In this document: in pieces, positions 53,340 through 63,494 of the stretch
Layout: each line of letters opens with the position of its first letter
Numbering within the stretch: position 1 is the stretch's first letter
Assembly: GCA_958450325.1 (NCBI GenBank)
Contig: OY288239.1
Span: 40,421,811-40,485,810 of the forward strand
Direction of reading: 5' to 3'
Length of the DNA: 64,000 bases
Source: Agrostemma githago
Lineage: Eukaryota > Streptophyta > Magnoliopsida > Caryophyllales > Caryophyllaceae
Program-made: the position numbers and the translations under genes
Notes under the pieces: model-generated
What the model was told of the DNA's origin: nothing
Seen by the model: only the letters and a program-made list of their open reading frames with translations
Databases searched by the model: none

Positions 53340-54624
53340 AGGGTTAGGTCGGGTTCGTAAGTGTAGTAGGATGGTTGGGTAATCGAGGGTGTAGGTTTCA
53401 CCTAGTCACTAAGGTCGGTCCGCGCTCTCGCGTCAAGGCCAATGTCCACACTCTCGTGTCTAAGACAAAACCCGAATACTCATGCAAGATATTACCCTAT
53501 ACACAAGGATTCAACCACAAATCAATCGCCCAATGAGAAGAATAAAACAAGCAAGAGGAGCAGTTGCAACTACTACTCTAACAAGCATTTCATCAAACAC
53601 ATGGGGTGCTCAACATATGACTAGTGACAAAGATTCAACCTTTACCCACAATCAACCCTAATCACCCATAATCAACACATAATCCTCCTACTAACCCCAC
53701 AAAGAGTCTACTCACACATGTTCAAACTAATACTAACAATAATAAGAGGAAACAACGTAAATATCCAAACATTCATAATGAAACTAACAAGAACAAGAAC
53801 AATAAGAAAAGATTGAAACTTGAAAGATTAAACAAAGATTAAGAGAAAAGAGATTATACCAACTACTAAGTGGATGAAAAGAAGAGAACTTGCATTAATG
53901 AGAGAAACCCAAAACAATCTCCCAAGGTTGTCAATCTTGGATGAATCTTGAAGAATTCCCTTAATACAAGGATTAAACTAAGATTAACGATAAACTAAGG
54001 ACTAATCTAAGCTAATATAGTCTAGGGTTTAGTGGGTAATGTCTAACATAAGCTAAGATTACAAGAGGTATATATATATATATAGGGTTACAATGAACAA
54101 GGAGAAGAAAAGAAGTGAACACGGGCTGCAACTGCCTCATCCGGGGCGAGAAGGAGGGCGTCTCGGCCGAGACGAGATGGTCCCAATCGAGACGAGGTTG
54201 GTCTCGGCCGAGACGGCCCAAAACAGGGGCTGTTGTCTTCGTGAACTTCTTCCCGACCGAGAAGGCACTTGTTCTCGGTCGGAAAGGCTCTTGTAGGCCT
54301 CCAATATGATCTCTAAGGTCCCTCCTTGCTTCTCATGAGCTTCTCATCGATCCTTGGGGCTCGGAATCGAGTCTAAAAGGCTCGGGAATGGGTCCCAAGG
54401 TCTCGGGATCGAATCCAAGGCATCGAGTGATCGTTCCTTCTCTTCGTTGGCTCCAAAAGTGTAGGAAACGAGTCGGAATCGTTCCAATTCTCCATGAATG
54501 GTCTTGGGAACCTAAAACAAACTAGAAGAAGCATAAGTAGCTAAGAAACCGCTCCAAAGAGCGATTTTACAAGAGAAACCGGGACTAAACACAATAAAAT
54601 AGGCACTACAAACTACACTTATCA
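53340..54624 (-). repeat. TE-7 3' LTR, second part
   Basis: It resumes the LTR after TE-8. It contains complements of the CGAGAG repeats (near 53425-53460), a (TA)n tract with the TATA region (54069-54085), the TCTCGGCCGAGA palindromes (54159-54290) and the U3. It ends at CTTATCA (54618-54624). Confidence 0.88.
54159..54290. repeat. TCTCGGCCGAGA-type palindromes of the TE-7 LTR
   Basis: GTCTCGGCCGAGAC is perfect at 54159-54172 and 54201-54214, with a decayed copy (CCCAATCGAGAC) midway, so the pitch is about 21. Further units TTCCCGACCGAGAA and TTCTCGGTCGGAAA lie to 54290. The same block is present in the partial 5' LTR at 63579-63710. Confidence 0.88.
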
Positions 54625-54721
54625 ACTCCCCCACACTTAACCCTTACTCGCCCTCGAGTAAGCACAAACTAACTAAAAACTAAAAGAAACTAGACTACAA
54701 ACCGAGCGGGTATTAACGCAT
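54625..54721 (-). other. TE-7 3' end of internal region with polypurine tract
   Basis: The complement of the purine tract (CTCCCCCACACTTA, 54626-54639) abuts the LTR. It is interrupted at 54721 by TE-9. Confidence 0.8.
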
Positions 54722-55130
54722 TGATAAGTGTAGTTTGTAGTGCCTAATTTGCTGTGTTTTGGTCCTATTTCCTTGCGGAATCGCTCCTTGGGAGCGGTTC
54801 ATGGGCTACTTATGCTTCCTCTAGCTCGTTTCAGGTTCCCGAGACCATTCATGAAGAGTTGGAGCGATTCCGACTCAATACATACACTTTTCGGAGCCAA
54901 CGAAGCGGAGGAACGATACTCGATGCCTTGGATTCGACCCCGAGACCTTGGGACCCGATCCCGAGCCCCTTAGACTCGATCCCGAGACCCGAGAGTCGAT
55001 GAGAATCCCATGTGAAGCAAGGAGGAACCTTAAAGATCATATTGGAGGCCTACAAGACTCATCCCCGACGGGTATGGACTCATCCCGTCCGGGATGAGGT
55101 GCGCATTTAGCATTGCTACTGTTTTGGACC

Positions 55131-55210
55131 CGCCCCGGTCGGGACCAACCCGTCCCGGTCGGGATCAGACCGTCCCGGGCGGGACCAAACCGTCCCGGGC
55201 GGGACGAGCA
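55131..55210. repeat. Four palindrome units at exactly 20-bp pitch in TE-9
   Basis: Units start at 55131, 55151, 55171 and 55191, each of form CGTCCCGGNCGGGA with T or G at the variable base. Confidence 0.93.
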
Positions 55211-55418
55211 TGCTGTAACCCGCGTGACTCTTTTCTTCCTCCTTCATTCTTGTAACCCTATAAATACTCCTCCTTTGTAATGTTCAAGGAGAATAACTTA
55301 CCCTAGATTGTTTTAGGCCTCTCTTAAGAATTCAAAACCCTAATTAGCCTCTTTTAATCTTTAGTTAATCTTTATTTAATCTTAGTTTAATCTAGTTTAG
55401 ATAATCTTGTATTAAGTG

Positions 55419-55616
55419 TACGAGGAGCACGAGGTGTACTGTTGAGACCAAAGACGGTTAGCACGGGTCTAATCAAGGAATTGCAACTGTATTTTCGTAC
55501 CCTGAATAAAGGGAAAATGAGCACGAGGGACATTGATTATGTAATTAAAATTATGCAACATTGTACATGATTTTTGATTATTAATATATCACTTACCTTT
55601 TACCAAAAAAAAAAAA
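55419..55616 (+). mobile_element. TE-10: short poly(A) retroposon in TE-9
   Basis: About 198 bases end in CTTTTACC and a poly(A) run. They are flanked by direct repeats of at least 14 bases (TCTTGTATTAAGTG, at 55405-55418 and 55619-55632), the length typical of LINE-machinery insertions. The LINE at 9538-11998 ends in a similar CATTTTACC-poly(A). No clear tRNA-type A and B boxes are seen, so it may be a 5'-truncated LINE, a SINE sharing a LINE tail, or a copied transcript. Confidence 0.85.
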
Positions 55617-56531
55617 AATCTTGTATTAAGTGGGTACTTGAAGATTTCTCCAAGCTTGACATCCTTGGGATTAATTTGGGTTCTTATTTATACAAGATGG
55701 CATCTTTTTCTTCCTCTTATTGTTGGTATAATCTTCTCTACTCTTGTTCTTGTTCATTTAATCAAGTTTGAATCTTTTTATATTGTTCTTGTTCTTGTTC
55801 TTCATTATGGATGTTTGGTTTGTGATGTTGTTTTCTCTTACTATTGTTACTTTATTCTTGATAATGAGTGAGTAGTCTCCTTGTGGGTTAGTAGGGGGAT
55901 TAAGGGAAGATTATGGGTGATTAGGGTTTGATTAGGGGTAAAGGGTGAATCTTTGTTGTTAGTCACATATTGGGCACTCTATGTGTTTGTTGATATGCTT
56001 GTGTGAGTAGTAGTGGCCATTCTTCCCATACTTGTGCTCATCTTCTCATTGTTTGCCTAGTATGTGATCATGTTGAAGTTAGTCTTAGTCGCGAGAGCGC
56101 GAACTTACATCGGTGTCGGTCTACGTAGCGAGAGCCCGGACCGACTCTAGCAATTAGGAGACACCTACACCCTTAACCACCCCAATTACCCTACTACACT
56201 TATGAACCCGACCTAACCCACTACTTTTCATATTTGATTCAACTTAGTCATCGATTCTTCTAGTTTGCTTGTTAGTTTAATCTTTAGTTATTCCGTCTTA
56301 GCATTGTTTTAGCCTAGTTCATTGTTAGCCTTGTCTTACCTCTTCTCCCATCATAGTTTGTCAATTAGCATTTCTTTGTGTTTGTTTGTGACTTAGCCTC
56401 GTTTTTAGGCCGACCTAGTCTAGACCTTACAATACCGTCTCCGTGGATATCGACCCTACTTGCCCTAGCTACCCACTAGGAATAGTCGGTTAAATATTGA
56501 CGGTTGGGACACACGACAAATCCCACCATCA

Positions 56532-58727
56532 CGCACCCTACGCCCTTTCAACTCACGCGAGTACACTTAGAGGAAAAGTGCACCCCGCAAGGCAAGTAAG
56601 GTCTTGCGACAAAACTGTGGATGCAACCGGACACAAAACACATAAACAAACAAGCATACAAACAAACAAACACAAGGTTGCACCGCAAAAGAAACAAATA
56701 CCGCTTCCCTCTAAAAGCGGTGAAAGAAGCACCGGTTTAGGACTCAAGGCAAGTGACAACGTTCCCAAGCTAATAGTGCAAATCGAAATGAACTAAACTC
56801 TAATAGTATGACAACAAAGCAATAAAAACGTTGGTAACTTACCTAGGTCCTCCTAACCTTCTAAGAACGTACTACGGGACGATCGGCGGGATGAAAAAAG
56901 GATGAACCACGGTGTTAGTCGACACTGTAGGTAACTGAGACCCTGCCCCCTTTAGCGATGAGCCAAGAGGGTCGTCCCATGCTCAAAATCACCCAACTAG
57001 TTCAAGTAAAAAGGTGGATATGATTGCAAAATGAGGGAAGACCGACCATTACCACTATCATCCTTCCTAGGGACTCGGTCCTTTGGTAGGCTCTTCACGG
57101 TAACGATCGGAAAAAGGCTTATTTTTTAGATGTGGGGATTCTTTTTGTGTGACGGTTTTCTTTTGACATTTTTCTTTCTTTTGCATTTTTGCTTTGTGTG
57201 TTGCTATGCCATTTCTTTTTCATCTTTTGTATTTTCTTTTTGGCTTTTTGTGCCATTTCTTTTTCTTCAATTCTTTCTTTCTTTCATTTTCTTTCATTTT
57301 CTTTTCTTTGCCCTTTTGGCTAGATTTGAGTTGTAGGTATTTCTTTTTCGCAACTAAGAAAGAGAGAGATTTCAACAAATTGCAACTTTATTTTGTGGAT
57401 ATGTGTAGGAGGTAGGGGAATGGGTAAGTCGGGAGTCGCGATCCCCCTTCAAACCCACAAAAAGGTGGAGAACTAGGACTAATCAAACAATTTCAAACAC
57501 GGTCACCTAAGGGATGTGACTCGGCAACCAAGGCCTTTTCACACCATGGGTGGTCATAACGGTCAAAATGAAAATCCCGTAGTAAATCCCTAGTAGACTA
57601 GGTGGACTCAAGGTAAAGGACCAACGAAACTATTGATTTAGGGTCATTCTACTGGACTAAAGTCCAGACTCGATTCACACTACTCGAAAGGGAAAGTAAA
57701 CACTTGCACACTAGCCTCTATACCGGGTTTTCGAAAACCGTTTACACACTAGACGCAAGTACACATCACAAAACAAAGACACGACAAAAACGAAAGACAA
57801 AGAGACAAAAGGCAACAAAACAAAACAAATCAAAACAAACATACAAAGAGAACAAACACCACCCCGAATTTCCAAATAAGCAACCAATCAACCACAAATC
57901 TTCACAAGGCTCCACCCGAGCACACATCATCACAAATCTCCTCCACACTCCACAAGAGATAAAGAGGAAAAAGGGGTAGAAAGACGTTACCGGATGTCTT
58001 GAAAGCCCTCCAAAGTTAACGGTGATTAGGCGACCTACAAGGAAAAAGGGAGGCAAAACACACACAACACAACAAAAGTACGACACAACGACACAAGAGG
58101 AAAACACACAAAAGAAAATCTTTTTGATTTTTGTGAAATTTTTTCAATTTTTTATGGTTTTTTAAGATTTTTCGAAAAACAACGAAAATAAAATTAAACT
58201 ATACTAGAATATCGCTCCCCCACACTTAAACCGAGCAATGTCCTCATGCTCGATCGTAGTGTATGGAGACACTAAAGAAAAGAAACTACGAAAATAAAGC
58301 TAAAAATCAAAAATAAAGCGGAGAAAAGGGTAGAATGTGTCCGGCCGGGGTGTGGTCAAGTCACCATGGGCCGAGACGAGAAAAGATATGGATGGGGGAA
58401 GAAATAAAAAGAAAGAAATAAAAGGAAATGGGAGGGGAGGACTAGGTGTAATCAAGTCACCTAGCCCGGATTCCGCCTAAATCCGACTAATTCCTATAAA
58501 AAAAAAATTAAATAAAGAAAAAGAAGACTTGTAAATTTGGATTTTTCAAATGATTCTCGATGTAATCACGTCATCGAGAATCGGGAGCGATCACCACAAA
58601 GGCCCCGAGGGCCAACAAAACACACATAACAAGGGGGAAATGAAATAGACAAGCATCAAAAACGGAAAAGAAAAGAAAGTCGTCATACCAAAGGTTAGCA
58701 ACTAACGCATCTCCATCGTTTCAATAA
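56532..58727 (-). other. TE-7 non-coding 3' internal region with inner purine tract
   Basis: It is collinear with TE-1 4950-7100 on the other strand. It contains the complement of AAGTGTGGGGGAG (58218-58230) and a T-rich pyrimidine run (57160-57320, complement of TE-1's A-rich run). Frames of 60-115 residues here are not supported. Confidence 0.75.
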
Positions 58728-60317
58728 TCAATAATCATCAAGCTCGTCATCATCCCCCTCCTCACTCTCATTGTCATCATCATCATCGTCACCACTTTCA
58801 TCTTCTTCTTCTTCTTTGTTTTCATCTTCTTCACGATTACCCTCCCTCCTATTAACATCGAAGGCATCTTCGGCCTCAAACACCTCGTCATCCATCATAG
58901 CGCCACTACTAATAGGATTAACGTAGTTCGGAAAGTATTCGGGCCTATACCACGATGGGAGATAGCCTTGCGGATTTATATAACCTTGTTGAGCCAAAAG
59001 ATGATACCCGGGGTATTGAGCATAGTAATCGTCTCTCCTCTTCTCATATTGCCCAATGTGTAGAGCATTAAGCATAGCGGCCATAGATGGATAGGCAAAG
59101 GGGGTGTATGGTGCATACTGAGGGACATCAATAAAGGCCGGGGGTGAAGTGTAAAAGGGGTAGTGTTGGGTATTGCTTTGTTGTTGTTGTTGTTGTTGTG
59201 TTGGTTGTTGTTGTGCCACACTTGGACGTGGAAGCGGGGTACGGAAGGAAGAAGCACCGGGGTCACCTACCGTACCCGGCACTAATAGGTTAAGCTCTTG
59301 GACCGGAACGATGGAATGTTTCATAGGCTCAAGGGTCGGTAGCGTATTGCATGGTAAAGTGAAGTGTGGCCGACCCGAGGTATTCCATGTATACCTCATA
59401 TGCTCCCTCTCATAGGTAATCCACTTATGGAACCTAACTAAACACTCCTCGTCTATGGTCGTATCCCCCGGTACGGGGGTCAACTCTTCCTCATTAAAAT
59501 TTTGATCAATCGCTTTAGCCACGTGTGTAATGAGCCCCCCTAGAACAAACTCCCTCATATTTTTCCCCGCCTTACTAATCTTTTGAAAATGTTTCGCCAA
59601 AGCAAGGGGAAGGTCGATTTCAAACCTAGGTTTGCTCTTGATATTCAAATAAGCACCTAGTATTGTCAACTCTTGTTGAGTGAAGGTGCTCATTTCGAAC
59701 CTCCCAAATATTGTTCCCGCAATAAGACGATGCCAAATACGCACAACCGGATGGTGGACATGACGACTAGACAACCGTCGAAAGTCAATGAGGGTTAGAC
59801 CGGTTATACATTTCCAAACATCGACTACATTAAAGTCGGCGGGTATTGTACCCCTAGGAGAGTAGGGGAGGCCAAAAATGTCACCAAATTGTGGTAGGGT
59901 GTAGTGGTAATCAACATTGTTCAACCGAAAAGCAACTCGGGGAGGGTCGACTCTAGTGTTTAGAGTAAAACTGCTGAAAAATTCTAGAGTGAGTTGCTTG
60001 TAAGTCAATTCATGCATATTGAACAACAACTCCAAGCCCATACCCTCAAAAAACTCTCTAGTTTGCCTAAGAAGGCCTAATTCTCTAAGTATGATTTTAC
60101 AAAGAAATCTAGTAGGCTCAAAAGGCTTACCAAGAAGCTTAATGAACCGCTCCCTTTGCAATTCCGAGCCAAAGACAAGATTAGGAAAACCCGGGAGACG
60201 AGGAATTTCCGGTTCCTCAACTTCGACCTCCACTTCGGGCTCAACTTCGGGTCTTGATGTGGATGCACTTTTCCTTTTCTTGCTTTGAATCACCCTACTT
60301 TTCTTCTTTGGAGCCAT
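58728..60317 (-). CDS. Athila ORF-1-type protein (PF03078-like), 529 residues
   Basis: The ATG at 60317 starts a basic N terminus with a likely nuclear signal (MAPKKKSRVIQSKKRKS), then a short acidic repeat. The central 300 or so residues fit the Athila ORF-1 family as I know it: LLFNMHELTYKQLTLEFFSS, FRLNNVDYHYTLPQFGDIFG, HHPVVRIWHRLIAGTIFGR and FTQQELTILGAYL. A Gln run (about residue 370) and a Tyr/Pro-rich segment follow, then a very acidic tail. The role of the family is unknown. It is uninterrupted and is the second ORF of TE-7. TE-1 retains only its last codons and TE-3 has lost it. A CG-core palindrome array lies about 535 bases upstream (60852-61285) and could be its promoter region. 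Confidence 0.85.
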   Translation of the reverse strand: MAPKKKSRVIQSKKRKSASTSRPEVEPEVEVEVEEPEIPRLPGFPNLVFGSELQRERFIKLLGKPFEPTRFLCKIILRELGLLRQTREFFEGMGLELLFNMHELTYKQLTLEFFSSFTLNTRVDPPRVAFRLNNVDYHYTLPQFGDIFGLPYSPRGTIPADFNVVDVWKCITGLTLIDFRRLSSRHVHHPVVRIWHRLIAGTIFGRFEMSTFTQQELTILGAYLNIKSKPRFEIDLPLALAKHFQKISKAGKNMREFVLGGLITHVAKAIDQNFNEEELTPVPGDTTIDEECLVRFHKWITYEREHMRYTWNTSGRPHFTLPCNTLPTLEPMKHSIVPVQELNLLVPGTVGDPGASSFRTPLPRPSVAQQQPTQQQQQQQSNTQHYPFYTSPPAFIDVPQYAPYTPFAYPSMAAMLNALHIGQYEKRRDDYYAQYPGYHLLAQQGYINPQGYLPSWYRPEYFPNYVNPISSGAMMDDEVFEAEDAFDVNRREGNREEDENKEEEEDESGDDDDDDNESEEGDDDELDDY

Positions 60318-60851
60318 TGAAGATGAAGAAGCTTAAAAAATGGCAAACACCCAAACTCTAATTTTACCCAAAAACACTAGCTACAACCCACAAAAACACC
60401 CAATATAAGCTTAAAATTGGTGTAATAAGCTTCCAAGACCAACTCCAACAAGCTAAATCGAGTTTTGAAACAAAAAACCAAACTCGTATTTTGGAAAAAA
60501 TGGTGATAAAAACTCAATTTTTTTTTCGTTTTTGGTGATTTAAATGGTAGAAAATGGGTCTAGGATAGGTATTAATGTGATAGAAACTGATTTTGGGATG
60601 TTTAGGAAGTGATTTGAAGAGATTTGGTGGAGTATTTGAAGATTTATGGTGTTCTGGGGGTTTTGAAATTGGGGTTTATTTGGTGTTATGGAGGATGAAG
60701 AAGGTTGAAGATGAGTCCGTATGAGATGGGAATGGGTTGGGTTGGGGTTGGGTAATTGTGTGAGAGGGAAGTATGGGGCGGGGCGGGCTGCTTAATGAAG
60801 TGGGACTCGGGCTGGGCTGCAAGAAAAGACAAGCTGCGCTGGTAACGGACC
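60318..60851 (-). other. Non-coding leader before the Athila ORF-1-type gene
   Basis: It lies between the palindrome array and the ORF start. On the minus strand it is pyrimidine-rich, then A/T-rich. I see no convincing TATA box; CTTATATTGGG near 60400 is the closest. No ORF is present. Confidence 0.5.
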
Positions 60852-61285
60852 CGTCTCGACCGAGATGAACTCGTCTCGCCCGAGATGAGTCTTCGTCTCG
60901 CCCGAGATGAGTCTTCGTCTCGCCCGAGATGAGTCTTCGTCTCGCCCGAGACGGTCTAGTCTCGCCTGAGATGAGCTCTCAGTAGCTGGAAATTTTTGTC
61001 ATGTCGTCCCGACCGAGATGGCTCGGTCCCGCCCGGGATGATCTGTCATCCCGCCCGAGATGGTCTCTTCTCGCCCGAGAAGAGCTGTCAGTAGCTGAGT
61101 TCTTTTGCCCACTCGTCCCGACCGAGATGGATCGGTCTCGCCCGGGACGCCTTTTTCTTCTCGACCGAGAAGATCTTGTCTCGCCCGAGATGCCTTTACA
61201 GTAGCCTGGATTTTGCACCAACTCGTCCCGACCGAGAAGGGCTTGTCTCGCCCGGGAAGAGATTCCTTCACGTCCGAGACGGCCT
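60852..61285. repeat. Large internal CG-core palindrome array of TE-7, with higher-order repeat
   Basis: About 17 units of TCTCGCCCGAGA, TCTCGACCGAGA, TCCCGACCGAGA and TCCCGCCCGGGA type occur at mostly 20-22 base pitch. The first five run without a break (60852-60972). After that, groups of three or four units are separated by a CAGTAGCTGG-type linker (near 60980, 61087 and 61191), giving a higher-order period of about 105. SerArgPro/GlyArgAsp frames on both strands are repeat artefacts. Confidence 0.9.
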
Positions 61286-61898
61286 TAGAATAGCCCGGGA
61301 TGACGATGGTCATGGCCTTGAAGCTTCTCTTCATTAAGAACACACCGAACCTTCCTCCCAATCAACAAATGACACCTCGGGATCTGAAATCCCGTCCCCA
61401 AAAGCTTGTTCTAAGATCAAAAACGACCATTTAGTTCCCGTCTTCCAATAAAAATCCCACCGAGCCGACACTTGTAGGAAAAATAGAAGACCGAGGATGT
61501 AGTACTTGATGCTAATCATGGGAGATAAAGGTGGAGCTTCTCTTGATTTGCGAATATTCACCTAAGCACATAGCCTCATCAAAGCTCCAAAAATCAATTA
61601 TAGAACCGCTCCCAAGATCGCTTCAAGCGTTCACCTACAACACTCAACATAATCACCCTTCAACTTCAATCATCTTACACAACTTCACAATAATCATTAG
61701 AATCCCCTCCCTCACATCACTCAACAAAATCCAAAATACAAGAATTCCACAAAGCAAAAACAAAAAAAAATCCTAGAAACAAAATCACAATAAACACAAT
61801 TACAAACACAAAAACTAAAGAGAAGAGAGAAAGGGGAATATACAACATGACGGTTCTTATGGAACTCCGTCAAACCGAGGATGGTGGACTCTTCATTC
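61286..61898 (-). other. Non-coding spacer between array and prion-like ORF
   Basis: It corresponds to TE-1 4140-4475 but is longer. On the plus strand it is A-rich (61720-61830). Nothing else is seen. Confidence 0.6.
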
Positions 61899-63164
61899 CT
61901 AGTCATAGCCATCAAGGGCTCGGAGGAGAAAGTCAAATGCTCGAGCCACATCGTAATGAGGGCTCAAGCAACCGAGCCAAGCTATCCTCCAAGGCCTCCA
62001 AGTCGGAAGCACGAAGTAGCCACACAAAGACCCAATATCATCTTTCATGTTGTCTCCGGGGTCTATCCATCCTACAAGCTTTACAGACCTCTTCCTCCCT
62101 AAGCATCGTCTCCAATCACTAGCAAGCTTCAAGTCTTCATCATGAGGCACAAAAAACGGCTTTGGCCTCATTTCCTCGTTGCACACCTCCATACCTTCCT
62201 CAAGTTGTGGTTCCCCATCTTCAAGTCCCGGAACAACACTTGTCCCTACATCATCTTGGAGGAGAGAATTGAAACTTCTACCGGCGGTTTCAATCTCTTC
62301 CATGTCATTGCTTCGCTTACTTGCAAGGGGCTCTTGATGCTTTTCCATATTATCGCACAAGGGCAACTTGAGGTCGTCATTTTCACCCAAGAACTTCACA
62401 AATTCCACCAACTCATCCAACTCACTATCCTCCTCAAATTCTTCACCAACATTGCCTTCAACAAGGGTTATTTCCTCATTCGCCTCCTCTTGGGTGGACA
62501 ATTGAGGTTCTTCAAAGCAAGCCTCGCTTCTCAAAGGGGATTCATTAGCGGCTTCGTCATTGGGTTGTTCCCCTTCCCCAAATGAACATCCCTCATCAAC
62601 TTGTGAAGATCGAGTTAAAAACATGAGGGTTTGAGCCGTTAAAGCATTCAATCTAGCATTACGTTCCTCACTTTCCCTTCGGAGTTCGGCGAAGATTTCA
62701 TGGTCTTTTTGCAATTGTAAGTTCATTTCTTGTTGCATTTGAAGCATCGATTGTTTTAACTCCAAGTTGGGCATTTGGCGGCCATTGGGGTTTAGGAGTG
62801 TTACTTGTGAACCTTGATGATGCCCAAGGGGTGGGGCATCATATGGTTGGTAGTGAGGTGAATATGATTGGTAGTATTGTGGGTTTTGGGGCGCATATTG
62901 TAGTTGAGGTGAAGGGTAATGTGGTGGGTTTCGGGGGAATTGGCTTCCATATGGTGAATCATGAGGAAACATGGTGGGTTCACAATGATTGTTTGAGTAA
63001 TAGCCACCATGATTATATGATTGATAAGTGTTCACTTGTCGGTAGCCAATTCCATTTCCTTGAAATTCATACCCACGAGTGTCTTGATTATCCCAAGGAG
63101 CTTGATAGTGGTAGGGAGATGTCATGTCATACCCTTGATTCATAGAGGGGGAGGAGTAGCTCAT
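61899..63164 (-). CDS. Prion-like Athila-like element ORF, second copy (TE-7)
   Basis: The frame is open from 63314, but its first codon there is TTG; the first ATG is at 63164, giving 421 residues. It has the architecture of 2808-4139: a Tyr/Gln/Pro/Ser/Asn-rich N-terminal third; a Gln/Met-rich helical stretch (MLQMQQEMNLQLQKD); an acidic middle with ELDELVEFVKFLGEND; and a conserved C terminus with DWRRCLGRKRSVKLVGWIDP. Similarity with TE-1 already begins at FDLNSPH, upstream of this ATG, where TE-1's ATG reads AGG here. Either the start was lost, or initiation is not at AUG, or there is an upstream exon. Function unknown; a gag-like role is inference. Confidence 0.72.
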   Translation of the reverse strand: MSYSSPSMNQGYDMTSPYHYQAPWDNQDTRGYEFQGNGIGYRQVNTYQSYNHGGYYSNNHCEPTMFPHDSPYGSQFPRNPPHYPSPQLQYAPQNPQYYQSYSPHYQPYDAPPLGHHQGSQVTLLNPNGRQMPNLELKQSMLQMQQEMNLQLQKDHEIFAELRRESEERNARLNALTAQTLMFLTRSSQVDEGCSFGEGEQPNDEAANESPLRSEACFEEPQLSTQEEANEEITLVEGNVGEEFEEDSELDELVEFVKFLGENDDLKLPLCDNMEKHQEPLASKRSNDMEEIETAGRSFNSLLQDDVGTSVVPGLEDGEPQLEEGMEVCNEEMRPKPFFVPHDEDLKLASDWRRCLGRKRSVKLVGWIDPGDNMKDDIGSLCGYFVLPTWRPWRIAWLGCLSPHYDVARAFDFLLRALDGYD

Positions 63165-63473
63165 GGTATCTTCTAGGTGTGGGGAGTTTAGATCAAACCT
63201 CGCGCTTTGCTCAAAAACTAGGCTCCTACCCGGTTGGAAACCTCTCAAACTAGCAACTGTCCGTTTATGCGGCTCTGAGTCGCAAGAAAGAGGATGGTCA
63301 CCACCTCTAGGCAAAAACTGTAGACTAGGAGCAAACGTGAGAAGTCTAGCGCTTTTTGGGCACTAGACAAGAAGGAAATAAACTTCACACACAAAAGAAG
63401 CAAAAGAAAACAAAAACTACAAAAAACAAAGACAAAATCAAGTAAAAAGGCAAACAAAGTCTAAACTAGCACC

Positions 63474-63491
63474 GTCCCTGGCAACGGCGCC
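63474..63491 (-). promoter_or_regulatory. TE-7 primer-binding site, Asp-tRNA type, one mismatch
   Basis: The minus strand reads TGGCGCCGTTGCCAGGGA. It differs from TE-1's site by one base (A for G in the GGGGA part). It is directly followed by a truncated LTR. Confidence 0.88.
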
Positions 63492-63494
63492 AAA

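Larger units (their letters stand above)
54722..56531 (+). mobile_element. TE-9: solo Athila-like LTR inside TE-7, itself carrying a retroposon
   Basis: It starts TGATAAGTGTAG and ends CCCACCATCA. The flanks CGCAT (54717-54721) and CGCAC (56532-56536) are a duplication with one mismatch. TE-1's equivalent sequence shows the uninterrupted site (complement of GCGCACCCTACGCC). It is 1810 bases, or about 1600 without the retroposon. It carries four palindrome units (55131-55210), a TATA box (CCTATAAATAC, near 55258) and two GCGAGAGC repeats (near 56089 and 56125). Confidence 0.9.
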
